Shown here: positions 1 through 9,753 of the stretch, in pieces | Position numbering within the stretch: the first letter of the stretch is position 1 | Layout: each line of letters begins with the position of its first letter | Source: Clostridia bacterium | GTDB lineage: Bacteria > Bacillota > Clostridia > Christensenellales > UBA3700 | Reading direction: 5' to 3' | NCBI GenBank assembly: GCA_029068165.1 | Contig: JAIEDA010000005.1 | Location: 1-43,739 of the forward strand | Length of the DNA: 43,739 bases | Program-made: the position numbers and the translations under genes | Notes under the pieces: model-generated | What the model was told of the DNA's origin: nothing | The model's input: the letters and a program-made list of their open reading frames with translations, nothing else | Databases searched by the model: none

Positions 1-59
1 ATATTCGGGCATTTTTCACGATAATTATACAATAAAGCTTATATTTAAGCAATATTTTC

Positions 60-89
60 CAGTCAGGAAAAGTACACATTTCCTGACTG
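60..89. other. Perfect 11-bp inverted repeat upstream of the surface protein
   Basis: Arms CAGTCAGGAAA (60-70) and its complement (79-89) enclose an 8-nt loop. No T tract follows on either strand, so this is not a clear intrinsic terminator. It could be the end of an upstream transcript or a leader hairpin for the surface-protein gene. The rest of positions 1-255 shows no gene and no convincing promoter. Confidence 0.5.
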
Positions 90-255
90 AACCAAGTAAT
101 AGCCTAGTATCAGCCGTATTAGCATTACAAGAAAATTCAAGCGGCATTTATATTCTAAATATAAGAAGTAAAGAAAGAAACCGTCATTTAGAACGCAGTC
201 GAAAATCTAAATGCGCGAAGTGAAAATATACGTAAAAAACAGGAAGGAAGGCTAT

Positions 256-3200
256 ATGTATAAAACATTAAAGGGGAAGAGTAAAAATATTGCAATATTG
301 TTAAGCGTAATACTGATATTATGCTTATCGTTGAGTTTTGCAATATCAGGTTTAAGATATAATCAAGCGCAAGCGTTGACGGATACGACAAGCGCGGTAA
401 ACGTAAACGAGTTGTGGGATTCAAGCGCTGAAAAATTCAACCGCGACTCAATCAACGATTTAGTGGAGAAACTATTTGGAGATAAGGAATTGACGGAAGC
501 GCAATTAGTATCTTATATAAACAGCCACGGAACTAATAAATTTGGCAGTACTATTGTGCCTGCGTCTTACATAAACGCAAATATTCACAATTCAAACGGT
601 AGCGTCACTTCCAACGACAGCGGTATAGTAGTGACTTTAGTCGGACTACAATGGTCGGTGGCGTCTATGACGACAAACGGGGACGTAATCCTAACGCTTT
701 ATCTTACAAATAGATTAGGCACTACAAAATATTACGACGACGGTACTGTTGACCAATCTACAACAGGAAAAAAAGGACAAGCAATTTACAGCAACAGCCT
801 GCTGCGTGAAACGCTGTTGTCAAGCTCAACGTTTAGTATGTTTGCGTCGGGAGATTTTGCGCAAAAGTATTTGGCGCAGCCTAAGTCGATAGCATATCAA
901 CAAACTGAGAGCTTAGTCGGTTTATACTCGGGAACAAATTCTATATATAAATATAACCTACCTAACGATGCTTTAGGGGCGCTAAGTAGTGGATGGTTTA
1001 CTCGTCCGGACGGAACTGTAGCCACAAACGTTCAGCCGGGGCAAAAGTTTGACGGAATAGTATACGAGGCGTGGGGAGGAGATTATATTTGGATACCTAG
1101 CTTAACGGAGGTTGGCACAACTGACGTGGCCGCCGATACTTGCATTTGGGAATTGTCAGCCGATCAGCGTATTTCGTCGGGAAACTCTTGGTTTCGGTCC
1201 GGCGGGACTAATTTTTACAACGCTGCGCACGGTATATTAGCGGGCGGCGGTGTTGCATTTTGGTTTGTTAATGTCAATGCTGCTATCCGTCCTGCGATAC
1301 ACTTTAATCTAACAAAGGCGTTTTATACGGAACTTGAAGATCCCGAGGACGTTTCGTTGGAGTACACAGGCAAAGCTCTAACTATTGCCGATGCAGTGGC
1401 ATTAGATAAAGCGGATTGGTATAATGACGATTACAAAGACTACGTAAGCGTCAAGTATGGCAAGTACGTCAACGGTTTGTTCATCGAGTGCGACACGGTC
1501 GAGCCTGACGAGTATACGGTAATACTCACAATAGAAGAAAACGACCAAAACGTAATATGGAGCGACGGTACGACTGTAGATAGGGAAATAACGTTTACGG
1601 TGCTCAAAAAGTCGTTGACTTTTCTCAAATGGGACCCTGACAGCGGGGATAGCAACGTATTTACGGGCGAGAGGTTGCAATTTTTCTTTGATTACGATAG
1701 AGAACTCATTGACAATTATTTGAGACCAAACGGAATATCCTATTTTGACGATCTAGTAGAGATAACGTCGGACGAGGATATAGATTTAGACAAAGACGAC
1801 TGGTCGTTTACGACGCCAGCCGATTTAGGAGTAGGCGATTATACTCTCAACGTCAAGTTGAGAGATACCGACCATTATAGGTGGTTAACGCAGCCGTCAA
1901 GCGAAACTTTGACGTTTAAGATAAATGCAAGTCCCATAAATTTAAGCATAAAAGGAACGGATTTGCAAACGACTGAGCTAGTATTCTCGCAAGGCGCGAA
2001 CATATCGGTATACGTGGGAGTAAACGATATAAACGTTGATAAAATCCTAAACGGATACGGATTATCGTTTAGGATAATGGCGCGCGGAACGAGGTCGGAC
2101 GTCCCGCTGACGGAAACAGTAAGCATAACAAGCGCGGACGGCGGCGAATTGACGGTGGATTTGGACGTTAGCAGGCTGACGGTAAATACGGTATATAATT
2201 TGATTTTGGAAGTATCGTCCGATGTATACGACGTAAAAGTAACGACTACTACCACGCTTAAAATAGAAGCGGTGCAAACGACTACGCTAAGGTGGCAGCT
2301 TTATGCGAGCAACAACATCGTGCCGACTTACTATCAAGACGCGCAAATGCCAACTGACGGCAGTAAACTTGTAGAAATTGATTTTGCTTTAGAAAAGCCC
2401 GATAAAGTAATAAAATATGACGCAAGACTTTACACATTTAGGGTTTCGTCGTCAATACCTTCGGGTTACGTTATCGTGCCAAACTCGACTACGAGAAACG
2501 ATTACGGGCTAAGCTGGGAAAACAAGTATATGCAAAATATTAATCCAGGCGTCAATGCTGACGTATACACGACGACTCTTACTTTGAGAAAAAGCGGAGT
2601 TACTACGGCTGATGACGATATAGTATTCGTAATAAAGTGGGAGATAACGCAAGCGGTATTTAATTTGGGCAAAACCGTCTGGCTGTATGACGGTCAACTT
2701 CCTTACGCCGGTCAAAACGTTTCAGTATACGCAATACTAGACGAAAAGACTATACCGACCGGACTTCTTGCTCCTGCCGAGAACTATACTCTCAACGTAG
2801 GCAATCAAGTTGGAGCAAGCGGAACGGCGTCGGTAGAGTTTACGCTATCAAGCGAATATCAGGGCAACTATAAATTGCCTGTAGAAGACGACCCGTCGTC
2901 ATATATCGGTTCTTTCGAGTGGTCAAAGCAATGGAGAATAGTATCGGCAACGATAGACACGTCGGCGTGGAAAAACGTAGCGCATCCCGACCCGAACAAA
3001 AACTTTAGTATTCCCGTATTGGTAGACCCTGCGGCGGAAGGCGTAGTGCAATATTTGTATTACGAAACTGATACGAACGGAGTAGTAAAATCCGACGTTG
3101 CGCCCGTTACGGCTGACGGACTCGTATGGTCAAGCGACTCGGCTAAATATTACGTTGCAAGGGTGCAGCTTGCCGATTCTTCAGGCGGTTACGTCCTTTC

Positions 3201-6075
3201 CAACGCAAACGCGCAGTCCAAACCGTTTAGAGTGGGCGACTTAGGCGTATCGCTGACAAGTATTCAGGTTGCGCCTGTCAATTCGGAGTTTGAATATAAT
3301 ACGCAATCTAGATATATATCGGTAAAAGTAACGGGAGCGGCATTGACCAACTCGTACTTTGATATAGAGTACTATGACGGATATGACAAACTATCCGCAG
3401 GACCTGTCGACGTCGGAACTTATACCGTACGTATTTCGCTCAAGACGGCGTATATGAATTCGTATGAGATAACGGGTCAAAACGAGTTCACAATGACGAT
3501 ATCGCCTGCGGTCATAACGCCGATATGGAGTACTACTACGCCGCCTGCGCTTAGACTCGAATATGGACAAATAAACGCTATAGACTACGTAATAATGGAT
3601 ATGCAGCAAAACGAGGTTACGTTCTCACAGTTGCAAGCGGGACAAAGGTATCAAATACAGGCGTTGATAAAGGAAGACTATAGACGAAACGTGAGATTTG
3701 ATACGGACAGTTTATACGATACCGAATGGAAGGAGTTTTCGGTAGCTTCAAATGCGGATTTGGTAGACCCGTTCAGTCCTACCAACCCGTCGTATGACCA
3801 GGATAATCCGGACGAAGTGCCAGACGTGAGTACTCCGAATCCTCCGCCCGAAACGCCGACTACGCCGACAAAGACTGACGTAACGATAGAGTGGAACGAT
3901 AAGACCAATCCGCCTACGCTCACCGCATCGGTAGCTGACAAGCTGAAGCCTATCTACAAGTATTACGACGAGAATAATAATGAAGTCGCTAAAGAGAATC
4001 TTGAGAGAGGAAAAGAGTACACTGTAAAAGTAACTTTCCCAAGCGACGTGGAAGGCAAGTATAATATAAAAGGCGATACGAGCAAGACGTTTACGTACAA
4101 ACAAAACGTTCAGCTTGAGTGGGATACTACCAAGAACCCGCCGGAATTGATAATCCCGCCCGAACTTAAGGACGAGCTAGGCGACGTCAAGTACGAGTAC
4201 TACGACAAAAACGGCAATCCGCTCAATCCCGACGAGATTACCGATGACACGGAAATCGGCGGAGTAAAGGTCATTTTGCCTGACGGCGCGGGCAATGATT
4301 ACGTTATTGTCGATAAGAACGGCGAAGAAGTAGACTTGTCTAAGACTATCGACCCATACGCCGACAAAGAAGAGCCTGGCTTTAAGGACAAAGTACTTGA
4401 GTTCTTGCAAAAATACTGGCAGCTGATAGTTGGCGGAGTATCCATAATTTTGATATTAGCGTTCACGGCAAAAGGTTTGTCTTACGCAAGTAAGCGCAAG
4501 AAGATAAAGAAAGAGATAAAGAAGAAGTATACGCCCGCTTACGCGTTGTTTGTAGCAGGGGAAACGCTGTGGGGACTTGACTATAAGATTTGGACGATAC
4601 TAGCGTTTACGCTCTTGGGCGTAGCTGTGCTGTCGCTGATCTTTATGATAATAGAGAAGAGTTCGTACAAGAAAGCAAAAGAGGAACTGGACGAAGCGAA
4701 AGCGGACTTTGCAAGAAATCCGATGGCATACGCTGCCGCGGGAGCGAATACTGCAAACGCTCAGCAGCAGTATACTCCGCAACAATATCAACAACCGCAA
4801 CAGTACGCAAACACCTCTTCAAACGACCGCGAAATGGCGCGTTTGGAAGAAGAATTACGCCGTCGCGACGAGGAATATAGGCGTCAAAACGAAGAGAATA
4901 GACGACAAAACGAAGAAATGAAGATGATGTTTATGTCTATGCTCGGCGGAGCTAATCCTAATGCGGGAGCAGGCGCTCAGGACGGCGACGCGAGCGGAAA
5001 TTCCAATCAGCAGTTTGGCGGAGCGGGACAGGCTTACGGCTATCCGCCTTACGGAGCGTTTGGGGGATACGGAATGCCGTACGGACCTTATCAGCCTTAT
5101 GGAGCTATGGGCGGCAACGGCGGTACAAACATAACTATAGACGCGGAACATATCAAGGGACTTATTACCGAAACTGTAGCCGCTCTAATGCCGAGTATGC
5201 AGGCAATGCTACCGCAACAGGCGTCGTCCAACGACGAAGCGGTTAAACTACTCGCTGAGGAGATAAAGGTAAGTAAAGAAGAAAATCGCAAGCTGGTAGA
5301 GCAATCTAAAAAGAGCGACGAACGCGTAGAGCAAATGATGCGCAATCAAGAAAAGCTGATTGAAAAACTTCTTGAGAAAGAGGCGGCTTCGCAACCTAAT
5401 GCCAATACTTTAGAACAGCTCGTGGAAAATCAGGAAACGCTTGCAAAGCATATCAAAGATTTGAGCGAACGCCCAGTTGAGCAAAAGATAGTGGAAGTAC
5501 CGATTGAGAAAATAGTAGAAAAAAAGGTCGAAGTACCCGTCGAAAAAGTCGTCGAGAAGAAAGTTGAGGTACCGGTTGAAAAGATAGTCGAGAAAGAAGT
5601 CGTAAAGGAAGTAAAGGTCGAAGTACCCGTTGAGAAAATAGTAAAAGTACCTGCGGAGAAGAAAGCTCCCGCGGTGGAAAGAACTCCTAGACTTACTATC
5701 GACGAAGCTTACGCAAAACTCAGCAAGGAGCAAAAGAAGTTCTTCGACAAGCTTCACGATTACGCTCTCTCAAAAGAGAAGTGCAAGGAGAAGAAATCGA
5801 CTTACTATATCTTACTTGGACAGTCCTCGATTAATCCGCTTATAAAGCTTACCGTCAAGAAAGACACGACGGTTGCTTTGTTCAAGATGGAAGACGAGTA
5901 CTTTAAGGACTTGAGGAAGAACTCGGACGGAACAAAAGTAAAGGTCAAAGAAACGGAAGTAATAGTAGCCGATCAAGACTCTTACAATATGGCAAAGCAA
6001 ATGATAGACCTAAGAGAAGACCAAATTGATAGGTACAACGAGTATTTGAAAGAACAAAGACAGTATAAGAAATAA
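256..6075 (+). CDS. Giant membrane-anchored surface protein with Ig-like repeats and coiled-coil tail
   Basis: The ATG at 256 is chosen over an upstream one at 211 because AGGAAGGAAG lies just before it and the protein then opens with a signal peptide (KSKNIAILLSVILILCLSLS). The product is 1939 aa. About residues 277-360 resemble a DUF6273-type fold, with YIWIPS and ending near IRPAIHFNL. A long run of beta-rich, Ig/MBG-like modules follows to about 1370. Hydrophobic segments near 1388-1408 and 1446-1467 flank a lysine-rich stretch. Then come a Q/P/G/Y-rich low-complexity region (about 1495-1630), a charged coiled coil, five VEVPxEK repeats (about 1745-1805) and a compact C-terminal domain (about 1815-1939, TIDEAYAKLS to the end). 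I infer a large extracellular stalk tied through the membrane to a tail that is probably cytoplasmic. Topology is uncertain because the second hydrophobic segment could be a hairpin. The function is unknown; adhesion or envelope organisation is plausible. Confidence 0.8.
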   Translation: MYKTLKGKSKNIAILLSVILILCLSLSFAISGLRYNQAQALTDTTSAVNVNELWDSSAEKFNRDSINDLVEKLFGDKELTEAQLVSYINSHGTNKFGSTIVPASYINANIHNSNGSVTSNDSGIVVTLVGLQWSVASMTTNGDVILTLYLTNRLGTTKYYDDGTVDQSTTGKKGQAIYSNSLLRETLLSSSTFSMFASGDFAQKYLAQPKSIAYQQTESLVGLYSGTNSIYKYNLPNDALGALSSGWFTRPDGTVATNVQPGQKFDGIVYEAWGGDYIWIPSLTEVGTTDVAADTCIWELSADQRISSGNSWFRSGGTNFYNAAHGILAGGGVAFWFVNVNAAIRPAIHFNLTKAFYTELEDPEDVSLEYTGKALTIADAVALDKADWYNDDYKDYVSVKYGKYVNGLFIECDTVEPDEYTVILTIEENDQNVIWSDGTTVDREITFTVLKKSLTFLKWDPDSGDSNVFTGERLQFFFDYDRELIDNYLRPNGISYFDDLVEITSDEDIDLDKDDWSFTTPADLGVGDYTLNVKLRDTDHYRWLTQPSSETLTFKINASPINLSIKGTDLQTTELVFSQGANISVYVGVNDINVDKILNGYGLSFRIMARGTRSDVPLTETVSITSADGGELTVDLDVSRLTVNTVYNLILEVSSDVYDVKVTTTTTLKIEAVQTTTLRWQLYASNNIVPTYYQDAQMPTDGSKLVEIDFALEKPDKVIKYDARLYTFRVSSSIPSGYVIVPNSTTRNDYGLSWENKYMQNINPGVNADVYTTTLTLRKSGVTTADDDIVFVIKWEITQAVFNLGKTVWLYDGQLPYAGQNVSVYAILDEKTIPTGLLAPAENYTLNVGNQVGASGTASVEFTLSSEYQGNYKLPVEDDPSSYIGSFEWSKQWRIVSATIDTSAWKNVAHPDPNKNFSIPVLVDPAAEGVVQYLYYETDTNGVVKSDVAPVTADGLVWSSDSAKYYVARVQLADSSGGYVLSNANAQSKPFRVGDLGVSLTSIQVAPVNSEFEYNTQSRYISVKVTGAALTNSYFDIEYYDGYDKLSAGPVDVGTYTVRISLKTAYMNSYEITGQNEFTMTISPAVITPIWSTTTPPALRLEYGQINAIDYVIMDMQQNEVTFSQLQAGQRYQIQALIKEDYRRNVRFDTDSLYDTEWKEFSVASNADLVDPFSPTNPSYDQDNPDEVPDVSTPNPPPETPTTPTKTDVTIEWNDKTNPPTLTASVADKLKPIYKYYDENNNEVAKENLERGKEYTVKVTFPSDVEGKYNIKGDTSKTFTYKQNVQLEWDTTKNPPELIIPPELKDELGDVKYEYYDKNGNPLNPDEITDDTEIGGVKVILPDGAGNDYVIVDKNGEEVDLSKTIDPYADKEEPGFKDKVLEFLQKYWQLIVGGVSIILILAFTAKGLSYASKRKKIKKEIKKKYTPAYALFVAGETLWGLDYKIWTILAFTLLGVAVLSLIFMIIEKSSYKKAKEELDEAKADFARNPMAYAAAGANTANAQQQYTPQQYQQPQQYANTSSNDREMARLEEELRRRDEEYRRQNEENRRQNEEMKMMFMSMLGGANPNAGAGAQDGDASGNSNQQFGGAGQAYGYPPYGAFGGYGMPYGPYQPYGAMGGNGGTNITIDAEHIKGLITETVAALMPSMQAMLPQQASSNDEAVKLLAEEIKVSKEENRKLVEQSKKSDERVEQMMRNQEKLIEKLLEKEAASQPNANTLEQLVENQETLAKHIKDLSERPVEQKIVEVPIEKIVEKKVEVPVEKVVEKKVEVPVEKIVEKEVVKEVKVEVPVEKIVKVPAEKKAPAVERTPRLTIDEAYAKLSKEQKKFFDKLHDYALSKEKCKEKKSTYYILLGQSSINPLIKLTVKKDTTVALFKMEDEYFKDLRKNSDGTKVKVKETEVIVADQDSYNMAKQMIDLREDQIDRYNEYLKEQRQYKK

Positions 6076-6088
6076 TTTGCGAAAAGTT

Positions 6089-6111
6089 TTTTCGACTACG
6101 CTCAAAATGAC
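6089..6111 (+). repeat. Half-copy of a dispersed palindromic repeat (family C)
   Basis: The block TTCGACTACGCTCAAAATGAC matches the right end of the fuller element at 9754-9838, which ends in TTCGACTACGCTCAAGGTGAC. Repeats of this look are common between genes in gut bacteria (recollection, not checked). Confidence 0.5.
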
Positions 6112-6113
6112 GA

Positions 6114-6136
6114 GGGAACGCGATTGCGTTCCTTTT
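6114..6136 (+). terminator. Intrinsic terminator of the surface-protein gene
   Basis: GGAACGC (6115-6121), loop GATT, GCGTTCC (6126-6132), then TTTT. It lies 39 bp after the stop codon. Confidence 0.7.
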
Positions 6137-6219
6137 CGTCTTTAAGCCGACGTTTTAGAGCGATAAAATATCAGTAATAAAAGAGTGTCACGACGGTATT
6201 GCGTTACATATAATGCAAT

Positions 6220-6882
6220 ATGATTTTTTGTTTTTCCGATATGGATTTCGACGAAGTTTTGAGAAAGTACGGGGGATTGATTTCGCCCAACGATACGGTT
6301 ATACTTTCTAGAGAGATTACGGGGATGGTGGATTTGCCCGCCGAGCTTAACGGCTATTCGCACGTATTTAGAGAGCTTATTACTTTGAGCCGCGATAAAG
6401 AAATCATTCTTATAGTAAGTATGCGCGCAAAGATAGAAGATAGGCTTTACAACTGTTCGATGCTGGTAGACAAAGGAACTGTTTTGGGAGTAAGCGACGA
6501 GATTTATCCTATTAAAGGCTACGAGCAGGGCAAAACGGTAAGAAGCTACTTGACGAGTAGGGGCAAGGTATGTCTTTTCGTCGACAGCGACGTTTGCTAT
6601 CCGCAGCTTTGGAAAGGTTGTTTCGACGGCTGTAGGTATATATTCAGTCTTAATTCCACGACGTTGAACAAAGAAAGAGTAAACGCCGCAAGGACTTTGG
6701 CTAGAGCGACGGGCAGGTACGTACTCGCGCAGTTTTGCGACGAATGCGTATGTATCAACCCGTACGGCAAAATCGAAAGCGTAAAGCGGGGGCGGACGGC
6801 GGCGTTTTATTTGCCGATATCTTTGGTCAAAGGCTATGCGGTGGATAGGCAAATAAAGTTCGTTGAAGAACGCGGAGATTGA
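6220..6882 (+). CDS. Small carbon-nitrogen hydrolase (nitrilase)-like protein
   Basis: This 220-aa protein has the layout of the nitrilase superfamily: an early acidic position (Glu32, in LSREITG), the YNCSMLVDKGTVLGV stretch that matches the usual Y-N-x-x-x-x-x-D-x-G-x-x-L-G strand, and a nucleophile elbow VCYPQLW (Cys near 126) at the place of the usual ICYDLRFP. In the expected Lys position the sequence reads GVSDEIYPI instead of G-x-Y-R-K-x-H-L, so the catalytic Lys seems absent, although Lys99 or Lys104 could stand in. It is shorter than typical family members (about 260-300 aa). An in-frame stop three codons upstream limits the start, and no good ribosome binding site is visible. It lies 76 bp before spoIIE. 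It may be a degenerate or non-catalytic member; substrate unknown. Confidence 0.6.
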   Translation: MIFCFSDMDFDEVLRKYGGLISPNDTVILSREITGMVDLPAELNGYSHVFRELITLSRDKEIILIVSMRAKIEDRLYNCSMLVDKGTVLGVSDEIYPIKGYEQGKTVRSYLTSRGKVCLFVDSDVCYPQLWKGCFDGCRYIFSLNSTTLNKERVNAARTLARATGRYVLAQFCDECVCINPYGKIESVKRGRTAAFYLPISLVKGYAVDRQIKFVEERGD

Positions 6883-6958
6883 AATTTATCAAAAGTCGTT
6901 CAAATTCGACTAAATAGAAGATTTTACGATTTCGCGCAAGGTTTATTATATATTCGCT

Positions 6959-9220
6959 ATGAAGATAAACGGCGCGGTTAAGCAAGCGAGAACTTACATA
7001 CTGATAGCGTTGTTGACGTTTTTATGTCAGCAAGCTCAAATCGTTGGGGACTACAAAGGTTACGCCCTCGCTCTTTTTATTGCATTGATTTACTGCCGAT
7101 TCAATATAGCGATATTGAGTTGTATTTATTTAGCGATTTGTCTTATTTGCGACCACACTCTCTACGGGATAATTTACGCGACGGTACCTATAGTCGTGAT
7201 GTTGATTGCCAAATATCTTCATTATTTGTTTGCAAAACCTATGAGGCTTTACGCGGTGATAATCTACGCCTTTATATGCGTTTTGCCGCTCGCCGTAGTC
7301 GACTTGACGAGGGGGTTCAAGATAGAATACGGAGTATATCTCGTGAGTATTGTAGTGGTTGCGCTTTTAAGCAGCTCTATATGCTACGCGCTGTGCGTGA
7401 GAGGAGTGGGCAGGCGGCTCAGCGGCGACGAGATAGTCGGCGGATTCGTACTGCTGACGATACTGTCCAACGGCGTGTACGCGATAGATATCTACGGCTT
7501 TAGGATATTCTATCTTCTTTTGGGTCTTGCGATACCGTATCTTTATCGCAATTTTTCCTTGCCGCAAGGCATTGTTATTATAAGCGCTATAGCCGTAGGC
7601 GGCGGACTTACAAATATATCTTTGGCGATGTCGGGCGGGATAATGCTGATATTCCTGACGACTTATCTTTTTTCCGTCAACAAGTGGATAGCGGGACTAT
7701 GCGCGGTGTTGACGCATATAATTTGCGGACTTTATTTTAGGATATTCCCGGGTTTGTATTATCTACATTTAATAGGATTTACCGTAGGCGTGCTTGTCAC
7801 GACTTGTTTTACCAACAACTTTATGAAGAAACTGCCGTACTTCAAATCGAGCGGCGGAAGGGAGAGCGCCAAAGAGCTAGTCAACCGTTCGCGGCGTGAG
7901 CTTGCCTCTAGGCTCAATTTGGTTTCAGGCGTATTTTACGAGATGTCGGAGATATACGCAAAAAACGTTATTCGCTATCTTCCGCCCGTACAAGCCGTTC
8001 CCGGCATAGCGCAGGAAATAACGCTAAACGTTTGCGGCAACTGCATAAACAAAGACTACTGCCGAAATATTCTAGCCGGCGAACTTTCGCCGTTGATAGA
8101 GGGAGTCGTGCGTACGGTTTTGACTTCAGGCAAAGCTACGCTCGAGGACTTGCCGACTTTTTTATCGTCAAAATGTATACAGTTGCCGACGTTGCTCTCG
8201 ACGTGCAATCGCACGGCTTTGGCGTACGACGTGAAGTACAATTCGGGCAAGGAAATGGAAGTCGACCAAAAGCTTATATCGGGGCAGCTTTTAGGAGTAA
8301 GCGATATACTTGCAAGTCTTGGCGAAGAGGTAAAGAGCGCCGTCAATATCGACGATAGGCTGGACGCGAGAATAGTAGAAGAACTCGGCTACAACAACAT
8401 TGTATGTTCGGACGTAATGACTATGGTCAAAAACGGCAAGCATACCGTTTCGCTAATCGTAAGAGAGGGCGACAGGAACAAGAAAGCGTTGACGGGAGTT
8501 TTGTCCAAGCTCGTAGGCGCTACGCTCGAAAAGAAAGACGAGAGAAAGCTTCCCGACGGCAGGTACTGTCTTAATTTCATAAACACTGCTAAATACAAAA
8601 TTACCTACGCTACCGCCGCTTGCACAAAACCCGATTCCTCAGCGTGCGGAGATACGTACGTTGTGACAAAGCTGAAGCACGACAAAGTGTTGATTGCGCT
8701 TTGCGACGGTATGGGTACCGGCGCGGCAGCGAGAGAGGGAAGTCAGCTTGCGCTTGATATGGTGAGTTCGTACTACCGCGCAGGCTTCGACAACGTAAAT
8801 TCGCTTATGCTCGTCAACCGACTTCTAGCCGTAGTATCCAAGGACAACTTCAACGCTTTAGATATGTGCGTGGTGGATTTGGAACTTGGTATCGTCGACT
8901 TTATCAAGCAAGGCGGAGTACAAAGCCTAATCAAACGTCTTGACAGCATACAAATTATTGACAGCAACGCTCTTCCTTTAGGTATCGTCGAGGAAGCGAC
9001 TCCGCAAGTTCAGCGACAGCTTATTGCCGTCGGCGAAATGGTCGTAATGTTCAGCGACGGGATTATGGAAACGCTCACGCTCGGCGGAATAAAGCACATT
9101 CTCAACTGTTTAGCTACGCTCAATCCTCAGCAAATTTGTGACGAGATAATCAATCAGGCTAAGGCGTTGGGACTGAAGGACGACTCTAGCGTAGTTGTGT
9201 TTCGATTGTGTTCGGCGTAG
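6959..9220 (+). CDS. spoIIE: Stage II sporulation protein E (PP2C phosphatase)
   Basis: SpoIIE is the membrane phosphatase that dephosphorylates SpoIIAA and so releases sigma-F in the forespore; it also associates with the polar septum. The 753-aa product has an N-terminal block of about ten hydrophobic segments (residues 1-290), a middle regulatory region with a CGNCINKDYC cluster near 357-366, and a C-terminal PP2C/SpoIIE domain with the metal-binding motifs LCDGMGTG (near 581) and MFSDGIMET (near 700). Length and order fit the family (Bacillus SpoIIE is slightly longer). The final codons and the stop (CSA-stop) overlap the left end of a palindromic element that starts at 9210, so the natural C-terminus may have been altered. 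No clear sigma-A promoter is seen in the 76-bp upstream gap. Confidence 0.93.
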   Translation: MKINGAVKQARTYILIALLTFLCQQAQIVGDYKGYALALFIALIYCRFNIAILSCIYLAICLICDHTLYGIIYATVPIVVMLIAKYLHYLFAKPMRLYAVIIYAFICVLPLAVVDLTRGFKIEYGVYLVSIVVVALLSSSICYALCVRGVGRRLSGDEIVGGFVLLTILSNGVYAIDIYGFRIFYLLLGLAIPYLYRNFSLPQGIVIISAIAVGGGLTNISLAMSGGIMLIFLTTYLFSVNKWIAGLCAVLTHIICGLYFRIFPGLYYLHLIGFTVGVLVTTCFTNNFMKKLPYFKSSGGRESAKELVNRSRRELASRLNLVSGVFYEMSEIYAKNVIRYLPPVQAVPGIAQEITLNVCGNCINKDYCRNILAGELSPLIEGVVRTVLTSGKATLEDLPTFLSSKCIQLPTLLSTCNRTALAYDVKYNSGKEMEVDQKLISGQLLGVSDILASLGEEVKSAVNIDDRLDARIVEELGYNNIVCSDVMTMVKNGKHTVSLIVREGDRNKKALTGVLSKLVGATLEKKDERKLPDGRYCLNFINTAKYKITYATAACTKPDSSACGDTYVVTKLKHDKVLIALCDGMGTGAAAREGSQLALDMVSSYYRAGFDNVNSLMLVNRLLAVVSKDNFNALDMCVVDLELGIVDFIKQGGVQSLIKRLDSIQIIDSNALPLGIVEEATPQVQRQLIAVGEMVVMFSDGIMETLTLGGIKHILNCLATLNPQQICDEIINQAKALGLKDDSSVVVFRLCSA

Positions 9221-9411
9221 AGGGGAATTTGCAAAATTAAAATGCGCCTTTTCCGCCGAATAAACATTTTGCTCACGCTCATCGTACAGCAAGTACGACT
9301 CGGCTCTCAAAATGCAATTCAACGAAAAATTCTCTATTTTACTTTTTGTAAATCCCCCTCTACGCCGAACAAGGCGGGCGAGTTATTCTACTGCGACCGC
9401 CAACAGTTGCT
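9210..9411 (+). repeat. Hairpin element family B, copy 1
   Basis: Positions 9210-9370 form a 161-bp imperfect palindrome. The ends are GTTCGGCGTAGAGG and CCTCTACGCCGAAC, and the centre is CGTAC-AGCA-AGTACG. A tail follows (9380-9405) containing AGTTATTCTACTG and ACCGCCAAC. The other copy lies inverted at 16766-16965. The two share loop and tail sequence (CTTTTCCGCCGA, TCACGCTC, CGTAC, AGTTATTCTACTG) but have different outer-stem bases that still pair. The left end overlaps the spoIIE stop codon. Confidence 0.75.
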
Positions 9412-9482
9412 TTTTCTTTTCTACTAAATTACTTTTTGAATTTAATATAAATTGATTTGAATAATTAAGTATTGAGGATTGT

Positions 9483-9617
9483 GCTTATAAGTGGATTTGC
9501 CCAATAAGCGCACATATTTTTTGGCGAAACGCATCTAAAATTCAACAGCAAGAGGCTCCAAAAATATGTAGGTTATTTTAGCAAACCCCACTTATCCGCT
9601 TCAGCCGACTAAGGAAT
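9483..9617 (+). repeat. Hairpin element family A, copy 1
   Basis: Left arm begins TTATAAGTGGATTTGC and right arm ends GCAAACCCCACTTAT; the inner arms CACATATTTTTTGG and CCAAAAATATGTAG also pair. The apical part contains GGCGAAACGCA. An unpaired tail CCGCTTCAGCCGACTAAGG follows. It matches copy 2 at 16299-16430 almost base for base and is more distantly related to copy 3 at 9877-10014. Confidence 0.8.
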
Positions 9618-9651
9618 AACTCTAGATATTTTTTTAAACGGTATAGACCTT

Positions 9652-9708
9652 GACGCTCGCTCAAGACGTTGTCGCTAGCTCGCTATATCAATGCTTCGCT
9701 CTTTACCT
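9652..9708 (+). repeat. Short direct repeat D, copy 1
   Basis: About 57 bp sharing a CGCTCAAG start and the end block AATGCTTCGCTCTTTAC with 10065-10120. Both copies lie within 60 bp of a family A element. No coding potential is visible. Confidence 0.55.
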
Positions 9709-9753
9709 CTATGCTTATACGCAACAATAGAAAAGTCCGTTAGAAGTTTAATC

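Noticed and set aside
6893..6912. Spo0A box upstream of spoIIE (TTCGACT in the gap)
   Set aside because: Only one partial match to TTCGACA and no clear promoter beside it; not enough to annotate.
7024..7503. 159-codon frame inside spoIIE
   Set aside because: Out-of-frame shadow of spoIIE with implausible Arg/Ser-rich composition.
9483..9617. 6S RNA
   Set aside because: The element is a long hairpin but is shorter than 6S RNA, occurs in three copies and lacks a convincing promoter-mimic bubble.
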